A stretch of 35,713 nt of DNA, taken from a virus. The stretch covers positions 1 to 35,713 of the IMG/VR virus record IMGVR_UViG_3300007508_000022, one strand, 5' to 3'. Shown here in pieces: positions 16,016 through 24,082 of this stretch. The notes below the pieces were generated by a model. The model was not told the DNA's origin. It did not search any database and saw only the letters and a program-made list of their open reading frames with translations. Numbering within the stretch: the first letter of the stretch is position 1; the number at the start of each line of letters is the position of its first letter. The position numbers and the translations under genes are program-made.

Positions 16016-16889
16016 AAATTTAATTGAAACAATCATTCGATCTTATTATGATAATGATAAAGATAAATTAAATTTCTTTATACCATTAGTTCAGAATAAA
16101 ATAAAAACATTAAAGGAAGCTAATACAATAGCAGGAACATTAAGTAAGACAAGTAAAATGCCATGCCGATCATATGGTATAACAGCTAAGGCTTGTCAAA
16201 CAGGAGAAGTAATGAAGCAATTAAATAAACAGAAATTAAATATTACTTGTCAGCATGATGTTGAAGTGGCATTGTTAGATGGTAAGCTCATACCTACCTG
16301 TGCCTTATGCTATTGTGATGACAATGGTAATTATAATTATCCTAGTGTTAAGAGTGCATTGAATAGAAGATTGATATCTATTACTGATCCATTATGGATA
16401 GAAGCATTAGTATATATGATTAACAATGAACAGAAGAAAGGCTATGATTATTTTAGGTGGCATGATAGTGGAGATATACAAAGCTTACAACATTTAGAAC
16501 AGATAGTGGTAGCCTGTATTTGTACACCATTTGTTCGCCATTGGTTGCCTACGCTAGAAGCAGGTAGTCATATAGCTACATTCGTTCAGAAATATGGTAG
16601 TATAGATAAGATATCTAATCTTGTTGTAAGGGCTTCAACGCCATTCATTAATGCTAGACCAATGCCAAATAAAAATGTTGGTGTTAGGTCTAGTGTAGTT
16701 ATTGCAGATGAAAGAACATTAAGAAAAGAGATGGTAGAGTTTATGAATGATAATATATGTCCAGCTAAGTTAGGAGATGGTACGTGTGGAGATTGTAGAA
16801 AGTGTTGGGATAAAGATATAGATGTAATAAGTTATCCATTGAAATTAAGTGGATATATGTTAGGGGTTAAGGGGTTGGTATTACAATGA
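16008..16889 (+). CDS. Gp88-family phage protein
   Basis: 293 residues. Features seen in the phage 'gene product 88' family are present: an early KMPCRSYGITAKACQTG, then CALCYCDDNGNYNYPSVK, then FRWHDSGDIQSLQH, and a late cysteine cluster CPAKLGDGTCGDCRKCW. The eight or more conserved Cys suggest a metal site. The family occurs in many tailed phages and its biochemical role is not known to me. The ATG at 16008 is chosen over a GTG at 15999 because the internal TATA box lies 30 nt upstream of it. The end overlaps the next gene by ATGA. Confidence 0.65.
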   Translation: MNKNLIETIIRSYYDNDKDKLNFFIPLVQNKIKTLKEANTIAGTLSKTSKMPCRSYGITAKACQTGEVMKQLNKQKLNITCQHDVEVALLDGKLIPTCALCYCDDNGNYNYPSVKSALNRRLISITDPLWIEALVYMINNEQKKGYDYFRWHDSGDIQSLQHLEQIVVACICTPFVRHWLPTLEAGSHIATFVQKYGSIDKISNLVVRASTPFINARPMPNKNVGVRSSVVIADERTLRKEMVEFMNDNICPAKLGDGTCGDCRKCWDKDIDVISYPLKLSGYMLGVKGLVLQ

Positions 16890-17368
16890 TGACAGTAGAT
16901 GAAGCTTATGAGAAAGATGAGAAACAACCTAGACCAAAAGGATCACCTACATGGTATGATATTAGAGAACAACAAGAAGAACAAGTTAAGAATGGATTAG
17001 CTAGTATATTATTGTCTAGGGGTATGACAGGAGAACAAAGGTTAAAATCATTAGAAGGATTGGCTATGATATACATTAACATACCTGATGATGATGATGT
17101 AAAGAGTGTTATTGATGGGTTTGCTAATCATATATGTCATGAGTGTGGAGAAATATGCACAGAAAGTGTAGATGAAGAACATGATGATACATATATTATC
17201 TGTGGTGGTGGTAGTAGATTAGTGTTTAAAGATGAATCTAAAGGAGTTGGTAATAGTATAGATGAATTTCATAATAATCTAACATACACAAAATCTAACA
17301 ACTGTAAGAATAAAGGCGAAGAAAGTATGGGTATCACATTAATAGTGGAGAAGTTAAAGAATGGCTAA
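16886..17368 (+). CDS. Zinc-finger protein, unknown
   Basis: 160 residues. A helical N-terminal half (EQVKNGLASILLSRGMTG, SLEGLAMIYINI) precedes a zinc site HICHECGEICTE paired with IICGGGSRLV near residues 85-115. The rest is polar. It starts by ATGA overlap with the gp88-like gene and overlaps a mini zinc ribbon at its end. No family recognised. Confidence 0.55.
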   Translation: MMTVDEAYEKDEKQPRPKGSPTWYDIREQQEEQVKNGLASILLSRGMTGEQRLKSLEGLAMIYINIPDDDDVKSVIDGFANHICHECGEICTESVDEEHDDTYIICGGGSRLVFKDESKGVGNSIDEFHNNLTYTKSNNCKNKGEESMGITLIVEKLKNG

Positions 17369-17471
17369 TCGTGTTAAGGATTATCATTGGGTTAATTGTG
17401 GTGGTTGTGGTAGATTTGTTAGTTGGATTAACCCTGATGAATGTAAGAAGTGTGAGGATTGGGGAGTATAA
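17361..17471 (+). CDS. Mini zinc ribbon, 36 residues
   Basis: MANRVKDYHWVNCGGCGRFVSW, then CKKCEDWGV: a four-Cys ribbon and almost nothing else. It overlaps the previous gene by 8 nt and the next by 1 nt (TAATG). The conserved spacing of cysteines supports its being translated. Confidence 0.5.
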   Translation: MANRVKDYHWVNCGGCGRFVSWINPDECKKCEDWGV

Positions 17472-17614
17472 TGCCTAGTATATATTGTAATGATTGTGGT
17501 GGAGAAATTAATGTGAATATAGATTATGGTTTAAATCCTATTGATGATATGATTAATAAATTAAAACAAATGGGTTATGTTGTATTCAAGAAAAAGGTGG
17601 TAAAAAATGCTTAA
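17471..17614 (+). CDS. Mini protein with half zinc knuckle, 47 residues
   Basis: MPSIYCNDCGGEINVNID followed by a helix and a basic end, KQMGYVVFKKKVV. Only one CxxC is present, so zinc binding would need a dimer or a partner. It is coupled by overlap to the MoxR gene (8 nt). Confidence 0.5.
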   Translation: MPSIYCNDCGGEINVNIDYGLNPIDDMINKLKQMGYVVFKKKVVKNA

Positions 17615-18494
17615 AGGACAGATTAAGGAAAAGAGTATTCCATTTGCATACATGGATTATGAGCAAGTTAATCCTGCTAACATTGTAAATTGGGGAGATT
17701 ATATCGATAACAGGGGGGAGAAAAAAGAAATAACAGATTTGATATTAACAGGTAAGCATAATGTTTTATTAGAGGGAGAAAAAGGAACAGGTAAAACATT
17801 ATTAGTATATGATATATGCAGAAAAAATAACATACCTTTATTTGAAATGAGTTGTGGAGCTGGTATGAATAAGGGAGATATAATAGGTCGCCCACAAATA
17901 GACAATGATGGATCATATTTTGAGATGGGATTTCTTCCTAAAGCATTTGAGTTAGCAAACCATTGGAAGAATTTAGTATTCTATCTTGATGAGTTTAATG
18001 TATTACCACATGATGAGCAGATAAGGTTTAATAAACCACTAGATAAAAGACGTTCAGTATATGCAAATGGTAGAGAATTTAGATTAGATGATGGTGTAAA
18101 GATAACATTCGTAGCAACAATCAATCCTATTAATTATGGTGGTGTTAATACTCTAACAGAATCAATTAGGTCTAGGTTTATAGGAAAGGTATTACCATAT
18201 CCCTCGACAACTGAATTGCTTAAGTTAATAGATTGGTCAGATATACCTGATGAAACTAGGGATTGCCTACTAACACTATGTCAGCAGATAGTTGGGTTAA
18301 GGAATAAAGGTCAGGTTGATTATATATTCTCTCCAAGAGATATAGACCAATTTTGTGATGTATATAGAACATATATATCTACATGGAAGTTAGAAGATGT
18401 GTTAAACAATGTGATACTAATCAAGTATAGTGATTCACAGGAAAGAGAACAGGTAAGGATAAGAATAAATGAAACGTTTGGAGTGAATATATGA
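17607..18494 (+). CDS. MoxR-type AAA+ ATPase
   Basis: 295 residues. The AAA+ core is complete: Walker A at 57-64 (GEKGTGKT), Walker B at 127-131 (LDEFN), sensor 1 ATINP and an arginine finger region SIRSRFIGK. The MoxR hallmark GDIIGRP follows the Walker A helix. MoxR ATPases act as chaperones that remodel a target together with a VWA-domain partner. That partner is almost certainly the zincin-VWA protein encoded 0.6 kb downstream in the same operon. It ends by ATGA overlap with the next gene. Confidence 0.8.
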   Translation: MLKGQIKEKSIPFAYMDYEQVNPANIVNWGDYIDNRGEKKEITDLILTGKHNVLLEGEKGTGKTLLVYDICRKNNIPLFEMSCGAGMNKGDIIGRPQIDNDGSYFEMGFLPKAFELANHWKNLVFYLDEFNVLPHDEQIRFNKPLDKRRSVYANGREFRLDDGVKITFVATINPINYGGVNTLTESIRSRFIGKVLPYPSTTELLKLIDWSDIPDETRDCLLTLCQQIVGLRNKGQVDYIFSPRDIDQFCDVYRTYISTWKLEDVLNNVILIKYSDSQEREQVRIRINETFGVNI

Positions 18495-18730
18495 TGAGAT
18501 GTAAAGAATGTGGGAATGTATTTAAAAAACCAAATCAAAACCCTAATACTAGAAGATGTTGGAGTGAATTTAATATGTGTGTTACGTGTGCGACTATTAA
18601 ATACCCTGAAAAGTTTGCTAAAAGGGATAGATTATCAACACTAGCTAAAGCAGGTGTATATAAATCCCCAAAAAAGAAAATCAGAAAAGATGGTAGACAT
18701 ATAGTTCATAGGGTGGGTGGTGTAGAATAA
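18491..18730 (+). CDS. Small basic zinc-finger protein
   Basis: 79 residues: MRCKECGNVFKKPNQNP, then CVTCATIKYPEK. A four-Cys ribbon is followed by a strongly basic tail (KSPKKKIRKDGRHIVHRVGG), which suggests nucleic-acid binding. ATGA overlap with MoxR and TAATG overlap with the following gene. Confidence 0.55.
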   Translation: MMRCKECGNVFKKPNQNPNTRRCWSEFNMCVTCATIKYPEKFAKRDRLSTLAKAGVYKSPKKKIRKDGRHIVHRVGGVE

Positions 18731-19020
18731 TGCAACTACAACAAAGCAGTAATTGGAATATAGATGAGTTTGAATTAGTGAACAGTTGGCATTACTGTAA
18801 AGCTGATATGCTAGAGGGTGTGCCTATGCACCTATGTGAGTATGATGGAAAGAAAAGGATTCATTCCAAAGCAAAGGGATTTAGATTTGAATTGTTTGAT
18901 GTTAAGAACAATCCTCTTATCATGGAATGTTGGTTTGAGAATACGACAGGTAAGGCTAAGGCTTCAGGAGCTAAGGCTATGTTAAAGATATACATGAGGA
19001 AAGATAGAAATGAAGTGTAA
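18730..19020 (+). CDS. Hypothetical protein
   Basis: 96 residues lying between MoxR and its probable VWA partner. Strand-rich central part (KGFRFELFDVKNNPLIMECWF) and a basic end (AMLKIYMRKDRNEV). No family recognised; placement suggests it may belong to the MoxR-VWA complex. Confidence 0.55.
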   Translation: MQLQQSSNWNIDEFELVNSWHYCKADMLEGVPMHLCEYDGKKRIHSKAKGFRFELFDVKNNPLIMECWFENTTGKAKASGAKAMLKIYMRKDRNEV

Positions 19021-19132
19021 GAGATGTGGATCAAAAGATGTGGTGTCAGGAGAAACCAAAGGATTTAGAACATATATCTGTGATGATTGTGATTATGAAT
19101 GGTATGTAAAAAAACGAGGAAGTAATGACTAG
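19010..19132 (+). CDS. Mini zinc ribbon, 40 residues
   Basis: MKCKRCGSKDVVSGET, then CDDCDYEWYVKKR. The spacing and the final CxxCxxxW resemble the TFIIS/RPB9-type zinc ribbon found in archaeal transcription factors, but the catalytic acidic hairpin of TFIIS is not seen. It overlaps both neighbours, by 11 nt upstream and 8 nt downstream. Confidence 0.55.
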   Translation: MKCKRCGSKDVVSGETKGFRTYICDDCDYEWYVKKRGSND

Positions 19133-20795
19133 GGATAGAGAATTAGTATCTGACACAGAAAGGAATAGGGCATTAATTGATATAATAGAAAATATAAAAA
19201 ACTGTAATATAAAATTAACAACAGGACAAGATAGTTCTGTTAAGGAAACAGGTAAAATAGATAACATAGTTAGTCAATATATTATAAAATTAGCTAGCCC
19301 TGCAATAAAAGGAATTGAATCATTTACAGCATTAAACCATGAGTGTTGGCATATATTATTTGATAGTCAATTTAGAATAATACATAATATTCTTGGGAGT
19401 TGGACTGACAATAGAAATGAAAGAAATAAATTTACTTATTATAAATTTACTCTTAACCTATTAGAAGATACAAGGATAGAATCATTGGGTGGAAAGATAT
19501 GGTTAGGAACAGGTAAAAGATTTTTAAAGATGAGGAAAAAACGAGGAGAATATATATTTGTAGATGAGAAAATACATAAAGAAAAATGGGAGTGGAAACC
19601 AACTAAAGATTCTCCACCTAATGTAATGCTTATGATAAGATTTATGCAAGGAGATAAATGGAAGAAAAATAAATACTACAATGCAATGAAACAAGCATTA
19701 GAAGATGTTGAACTAACAGGTAAGTTTGGTAGCATTAAAGTAATGCTAAAAATAAAACCATTGTTAGATGAATGGTGGGAAGATAATATTCTTGATGACC
19801 ATAAAAATATACCTCGACAGATGTTTGTTACTGACCAAACTAAAGATTGGATGGGAGATGAAGCCACCCCAGAAAATGTAAATGACTTACAGGATAACAT
19901 ATCTGATGATTTAGAAGAAGAAATTAAGAAAGAAAAGGAAAATGGTAAAGATATCATTAAAGAAATAAATGATAAGTTAAGTGATTCCAACCGAACAGAT
20001 GATAATGATGATGTTAGTTATGTTAGATATGTAGATAGACCTGAAGCTGAAGCAACATATAATGAAAGAATATCTAATTCAATGAGAAAATTATTTAGAA
20101 AACTCTCCATGATACCAAGAGAAAGAATAAACGATCAGGGTAATGAGATAGATATAGAATCATTTATTATGAATAAAATAGAGATGAAGAATTTAAACGA
20201 GTGTTTGATAGACAAAAAATTAGAAAGGGGTATTTGTTTGTTACTAAGTGTAGATGTATCAGCTTCAATGCAGGGAAGAAAAATAAGTACAGCAAGGAAT
20301 CTTGTTGGAACATTATTTAAATCGGTTGAGGGGTTAAATAATGTTGATATAAAGGCTCAAACTTGGTCATCAAATAGTGAGGGAAAAATAACAATAGAAG
20401 AGATAGAAGATTATGATGATGTTAAGAGTGTGAATTGTGGATATGGTGGGGAAACGCCTACACATTTAGCAATAGACTATGCAGTAAGAACAGCTAAAAG
20501 AATGAGGGGAGAAAAGAAATTAATAATCATATTAACAGATGGACACCCACAATATCATAAAAACAACTATAGATTCTATCTTAAACAACTGATAACAATG
20601 ACACAGAAATCATTACAGAGGGCATTAAAACACACACCTAATATAATGTGTATTCATATAGGAGAAAAGAGTGAGATACCACTAATGCGAGAGATATTTG
20701 GCTCAAGATTCATACATACAAATGGTGTTAATGAAGCTTCCGAAAGAATTATAAAGGAGTTCAAATCATTGGTAATAAGGACGATGTTAAAATGA
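19125..20795 (+). CDS. Zincin-like metallopeptidase plus VWA protein
   Basis: 556 residues. The N-terminal part has a zincin signature: HECWH at 72-76 with a downstream LLEDTRIE (113-119) that supplies the usual glutamate. An acidic linker (about 240-300) leads to a von Willebrand A domain with an intact metal-ion site: DVSAS (377-381), Thr446 (GETPTHLA) and Asp472 (ILTDGHPQ). This architecture matches the metallopeptidase-VWA proteins that pair with MoxR ATPases (DUF2201/CobT-like). The motor would unfold or remodel substrates; whether the zinc site cleaves them is not established for the family. Its likely motor is the MoxR gene at 17607. The last 4 nt overlap the next gene. Confidence 0.75.
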   Translation: MTRDRELVSDTERNRALIDIIENIKNCNIKLTTGQDSSVKETGKIDNIVSQYIIKLASPAIKGIESFTALNHECWHILFDSQFRIIHNILGSWTDNRNERNKFTYYKFTLNLLEDTRIESLGGKIWLGTGKRFLKMRKKRGEYIFVDEKIHKEKWEWKPTKDSPPNVMLMIRFMQGDKWKKNKYYNAMKQALEDVELTGKFGSIKVMLKIKPLLDEWWEDNILDDHKNIPRQMFVTDQTKDWMGDEATPENVNDLQDNISDDLEEEIKKEKENGKDIIKEINDKLSDSNRTDDNDDVSYVRYVDRPEAEATYNERISNSMRKLFRKLSMIPRERINDQGNEIDIESFIMNKIEMKNLNECLIDKKLERGICLLLSVDVSASMQGRKISTARNLVGTLFKSVEGLNNVDIKAQTWSSNSEGKITIEEIEDYDDVKSVNCGYGGETPTHLAIDYAVRTAKRMRGEKKLIIILTDGHPQYHKNNYRFYLKQLITMTQKSLQRALKHTPNIMCIHIGEKSEIPLMREIFGSRFIHTNGVNEASERIIKEFKSLVIRTMLK

Positions 20796-21040
20796 CATTA
20801 AATGATAGAGAGAAATTTATATTACATTTGGTAGCCCTAATGACAATGCAACATTTTGGTATGTTTGAAGATGCTAAGGGATTACATGAATTGGTTAGAA
20901 AAAATAGGTGTAGACAACTAACCAGAGATGATATTAAAAAATTATTTGATGAGATACAAGAAGAAATGTTAGTAGGTAAGACTATTTATGAGATTGTTGA
21001 TTTTGGTATCTCTGGATTTGATAAAGAAGATGGTAGATAA
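20792..21040 (+). CDS. Small helical protein, unknown
   Basis: 82 residues, all-helical in appearance (EKFILHLVALMTMQHFGMF, DIKKLFDEIQEEMLVG). It is coupled by ATGA overlap to the zincin-VWA gene. No family recognised; possibly an accessory subunit. Confidence 0.55.
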   Translation: MTLNDREKFILHLVALMTMQHFGMFEDAKGLHELVRKNRCRQLTRDDIKKLFDEIQEEMLVGKTIYEIVDFGISGFDKEDGR

Positions 21041-21252
21041 TGGTATTCTGTCATATTTGTTTAAAATTTCAAAATGGAAACCTAGCTAGTAGGGAAAAAG
21101 AAAAATTAAATGCTAGGTCAGTAAGTAAGTTAGAACAACCAAACTTTCTTAATTTCGATAGACTTATATTATGTACAGATTGCTGGAAGAATGTTAAGAA
21201 GATGGAAGTTCATAAGGCTAAAGCTGAGAGTTGTAGAGGGAAATTTTTTTAA
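21040..21252 (+). CDS. Small zinc-binding protein
   Basis: 70 residues: CHICLKFQNG near the start, and LCTDCWKNVKK about 45 residues later, forming a long-loop four-Cys site. Basic overall. TAATG overlaps at both ends. Confidence 0.5.
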   Translation: MVFCHICLKFQNGNLASREKEKLNARSVSKLEQPNFLNFDRLILCTDCWKNVKKMEVHKAKAESCRGKFF

Positions 21253-21458
21253 TGTGTAATGGACATTGCCCTACGTTTGAAAGAATGTTTGAAGCACACC
21301 ACTACTGTCAAGCTTGTAGAAGGTTTATAGGAGAAACAAATCTTTACAGGGAAGAAAGAACTGATGGTAGATTGCGTTGCTCATGCTGTCATGGTTTGGT
21401 AAGAAACAAAGTAAGATTCTATACTAAGCAATCGACCACTCTGCCCACTGTAGATTAA
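21252..21458 (+). CDS. Small zinc-binding protein, last gene of operon
   Basis: 68 residues: CQACRRFIGETN, then CSCCHGLVRNK, with an additional MCNGHC at the N-terminus. A basic, ribbon-like protein. It ends the run of overlapping plus-strand genes and overlaps the convergent zincin gene tail-to-tail by 35 nt. Confidence 0.5.
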   Translation: MCNGHCPTFERMFEAHHYCQACRRFIGETNLYREERTDGRLRCSCCHGLVRNKVRFYTKQSTTLPTVD

Positions 21459-21681
21459 ATATCACGTCTTCTTCCATTTGTTCATCCATATTATCTGATT
21501 CGTCTATTACAGTGAAACAATGATGGAATACTTCATGGTTTATTGTCTTAATAACGTCTTCCATAGTTTCATGCATGGGTAGGAATATTAAACACCTATT
21601 AGTTTCCTCAAAATATATGCCCCTATTATCAGCGTGTTGGACTTTAAAATCCACCGATAGATTACCACCTTTTAAACTCAT
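21424..21681 (-). CDS. Small zincin-like protein
   Basis: 85 residues containing HEVFHHCF (HExxH) preceded by a helix (METMEDVIKTIN-like), with a later acidic helix EQMEEDVIFNLQWAEW that can provide the third ligand. This layout is that of minimal phage zincins related to SprT/IrrE-type domains. No signal peptide, so it acts inside the cell or in the virion. A TTTAAAT box lies 32 nt upstream. It stands beside the operon that also encodes the larger zincin-VWA protein. Confidence 0.55.
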   Translation of the reverse strand: MSLKGGNLSVDFKVQHADNRGIYFEETNRCLIFLPMHETMEDVIKTINHEVFHHCFTVIDESDNMDEQMEEDVIFNLQWAEWSIA

Positions 21682-21704
21682 ACTATATATAGGTAATTAT
21701 TAAC

Positions 21705-21740
21705 CGATTTAAATTTTTCCAAAGAAACACTTAAATTAGG
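21705..21740. promoter_or_regulatory. Divergent promoter pair
   Basis: TTTAAAT on the minus strand (21707-21713) serves the zincin gene, and CACTTAAATTAGGG on the plus strand (21729-21742) is 28 nt before the ATG at 21759. Confidence 0.5.
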
Positions 21741-21749
21741 GTATTATAT

Positions 21750-21926
21750 ATGATTATTATGCCTGACAAAAAGAAGCCTGAAGTGCCTATGATACCCTTA
21801 GATTTGTACACCAAATTAGAACAAAAATACAATTTTTTGCTAGAGCAGTTTACGACTTTAGGTGCCGATTTAATAACTTTTGCTAAGACAAATAGGATAG
21901 TGAGGGAAAATGTCGGAAAAAAATGA
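21750..21926 (+). CDS. Small hypothetical protein
   Basis: Up to 58 residues; the second Met (21759, MPDKKKPEVP) is favoured because the TATA box lies 28 nt upstream of it. It has a helical body (YTKLEQKYNFLLEQF) and a basic end. It overlaps the next gene by 17 nt. Confidence 0.5.
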   Translation: MIIMPDKKKPEVPMIPLDLYTKLEQKYNFLLEQFTTLGADLITFAKTNRIVRENVGKK

Positions 21927-22167
21927 TAAAGAAGAAGAGAAAAAAGACGATGTTCCTGAACCACGATGGAATGTCATAAATGAGTTGTATAATGGGTTTG
22001 ATAAGGTATTAGGGGAAAGAGATGAAGATGAAAAATTAACATTTTTTGAAATACAGGCTTCAATCATGATGTTAAGCGAAAAAGTTAATCAAGAGAAAAT
22101 GAATTTGTATATGCAGTATATGAAAGACGAACATAGCCCAAAATTACCTGAAAGTATGTATAGATAA
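21910..22167 (+). CDS. Small acidic protein
   Basis: 85 residues. Charged N-terminus (SEKNDKEEEKKDD) and a helical remainder (FEIQASIMMLSEKVNQEKMN). No family recognised. It is read with the two small genes around it. Confidence 0.5.
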   Translation: MSEKNDKEEEKKDDVPEPRWNVINELYNGFDKVLGERDEDEKLTFFEIQASIMMLSEKVNQEKMNLYMQYMKDEHSPKLPESMYR

Positions 22168-22170
22168 GTT

Positions 22171-22302
22171 ATGTCATTAGAAGAAAGAATTGAAGCTCTT
22201 GAAAGTGAAGTATTTGGGAGTAAGAATGGCGACTGTTCTGAATGTGGTAGAGAATTAGATGATAATGGTTATTGTTCTTATCCATGCCCAAACTGCGATT
22301 GA
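22171..22302 (+). CDS. Mini zinc ribbon, 43 residues
   Basis: MSLEERIEALESEVFGS forms a short coiled-coil helix, followed by CSECGRELDDNGYCSYPCPNC. A helix plus ribbon suggests a small dimeric binding protein. The 3' end overlaps the convergent nuclease gene by 25 nt. Confidence 0.5.
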   Translation: MSLEERIEALESEVFGSKNGDCSECGRELDDNGYCSYPCPNCD

Positions 22303-22721
22303 TCCAATCCAGCATCAAGAAAAGCAACCCTAATCTCTTCTTCACTTGTTTTATTCACTTTTTCTTTCCATAGCGTAGGACACTCATAAAACCACAAATC
22401 AACGACTTTACAATCATTCCATTCAAGCATTTTCTTCTGAACTGTATCTCTGACTTGTTTCATCGTTCCTACATGGGTTTTGTCTTGAACTCTAATGACT
22501 ATTGTGGGATTTGCGTATTGAAAGACAACAATGTCCAAAGTCTCCTTTTTCTGCCTATCCGATAATGAGCCAAAAAACTCCTCATTCATTAAATTCTTAA
22601 AGGGGAATTGTATCTGTATATCTGCTGAGGGAAATATTTTTTTTAGAATGGCTAAAGCCGATTTCTCTCCCTTACCAATAAACCTATCATCAATCTGTCT
22701 CATAATCTCTAACCATAACAT
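22278..22721 (-). CDS. Putative PD-(D/E)XK-type nuclease
   Basis: 147 residues. The segment TLDIVVFQYANPTIVIRVQDK shows the core of this nuclease fold: an Asp at the end of one strand, then a strand carrying Q-D-K (the E/Q-x-K position). A preceding helix (ALAILKKIFPSADIQI) fits the fold. Expected role: a virus-coded endonuclease or a relative of Hjc-like resolvases. It overlaps the end of a second nuclease-like gene by 32 nt; the second Met (22703) is an alternative start. Fold assignment is by motif only. Confidence 0.5.
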   Translation of the reverse strand: MLWLEIMRQIDDRFIGKGEKSALAILKKIFPSADIQIQFPFKNLMNEEFFGSLSDRQKKETLDIVVFQYANPTIVIRVQDKTHVGTMKQVRDTVQKKMLEWNDCKVVDLWFYECPTLWKEKVNKTSEEEIRVAFLDAGLDQSQFGHG

Positions 22722-23037
22722 TCCATATTCGGTTCTTGCCTTTTACATTGATTGATAGAACTTTTAAATGTTTCTTATTTAATAGGAAGTCCTTTATACC
22801 ATTCTCATCAGCCCAACTGTTAGTTTTTATCTGTATTAATACTATATTGCCATCATCATCGAAGCAAATTCCATCAAATAAATTCCATAAATCTATAACT
22901 CTATACCATTCTCCCTGCGTGTATGTTAAATCTGTTCTTTTAGTGTGAGGTTTTAACCAAACGTCATCATAGCCATTTTTTAAGAGCCAGAGAACTGCCT
23001 TACGATTACTGAATCGCATACGCTGTCGGTTATGCAT
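22690..23037 (-). CDS. Putative PD-(D/E)XK-type nuclease
   Basis: 115 residues. The basic N-terminal helix RMRFSNRKAVLWLLKNG and the core LFDGICFDDDGNIVLIQIK give the D-(x)n-Q-x-K pattern, followed by a helix and the strand HLKVLSINVKG, as in small Holliday-junction or VRR-NUC-type nucleases. It lies 1 nt downstream of RadA, pointing to a recombination or repair role. Assignment rests on motif spacing and context. Confidence 0.55.
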   Translation of the reverse strand: MHNRQRMRFSNRKAVLWLLKNGYDDVWLKPHTKRTDLTYTQGEWYRVIDLWNLFDGICFDDDGNIVLIQIKTNSWADENGIKDFLLNKKHLKVLSINVKGKNRIWNVMVRDYETD

Positions 23038-23038
23038 A

Positions 23039-24082
23039 TCATTCTAGATTATCCACGCCCTTGTTGTTCAAGAGAAACTCTGCATCAGCCATTGGATGTT
23101 CAGGACTATCTACCATTCTAGCGATTCTCTTCTTACCTGACTTCTTAAAGTAAATCCTATATGTACTAGCATGACCTACTATATTCCCACCAATAGGTTT
23201 GATAGGATCGCCAAACATTACTGCTGGATCAGATTGAACTTGGTTTGTAAATATAATAGTTGTTCTGAAATAAAATGATATATTTTTGAGATGTGTCATC
23301 ATTCTTGCTATCTGATTCTGTCTTGCAGCTAGTGTACCACGACCTAAGAACTCTTCCCTGAACTGTCCTACAGCTCCGTCAAGAATAATAACTCTTGGTT
23401 TCTTTTCTGCTAGTATAGAAGAAAGACTATTGATTGTTCCCATTAATTGTTCTGTATTAGGGGTATAATAATATGATATTCTTTCCAAGTATTGTAATGC
23501 TTCCTCTCTGTCCTCGACATACTCTCTTGCCTTTAGTATTTCTATTATTCTTTGAGGTCTAAATGTATCCTCACAATCTATCCAAATTACATTTTTTTCA
23601 GCGTTGATTGCTTCAACTGTTAACGAGTTACAGAATTGTGTCTTTCCAGAGCCGAACTCTCCATAGACTTCATATATTGCTTCAGGTTTAACACCACCAC
23701 TAATTAATTTATCAATGTCATCACACTTACAAGGTAGTGTGTCATAATTCTCTTGATATTCCAACAACTCTACTGTTCCCATATCTGTTCTTCTGATTAA
23801 CCCTGCTTCTTCAAGAATCTTTTGTGATTTAAACACCCAATTATCTGCCTTTGATTTTGGAACACCTGTTATTTCTGCAACTTCAGCAGCTCCTCTGATA
23901 CATATATCTATGATTGATGACACACCAAACTCAGTGAGTTTCTTCTCCGTCATCGCACCAACGCCCTCTAGTTGTGTAACCGAGTAGTCTATTTCAGGAG
24001 TCATTAAATGTCTATCATCTCTACCATCATCTTCTGCTAGTTGTGCTTGTGCTTCTATAATTATTTCTGTTTCATCTGCCAT
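23039..24082 (-). CDS. radA: RadA/Rad51-family recombinase
   Basis: 347 residues, the normal archaeal RadA length. An N-terminal helix-hairpin-helix domain (LEGVGAMTEKKLTEFGV; EITGVPKSKADNWV) is followed by the RecA core with Walker A at 141-148 (GEFGSGKT), the strand IWIDCEDTF and Walker B RVIILDG. Loop regions GRGTLAARQNQ and FTNQVQ are conserved, as is the C-terminal DSPEHP. It drives strand exchange in recombination-dependent replication and repair. A TTAATAT box 29 nt upstream gives it its own promoter although MCM lies directly upstream. Confidence 0.9.
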   Translation of the reverse strand: MADETEIIIEAQAQLAEDDGRDDRHLMTPEIDYSVTQLEGVGAMTEKKLTEFGVSSIIDICIRGAAEVAEITGVPKSKADNWVFKSQKILEEAGLIRRTDMGTVELLEYQENYDTLPCKCDDIDKLISGGVKPEAIYEVYGEFGSGKTQFCNSLTVEAINAEKNVIWIDCEDTFRPQRIIEILKAREYVEDREEALQYLERISYYYTPNTEQLMGTINSLSSILAEKKPRVIILDGAVGQFREEFLGRGTLAARQNQIARMMTHLKNISFYFRTTIIFTNQVQSDPAVMFGDPIKPIGGNIVGHASTYRIYFKKSGKKRIARMVDSPEHPMADAEFLLNNKGVDNLE

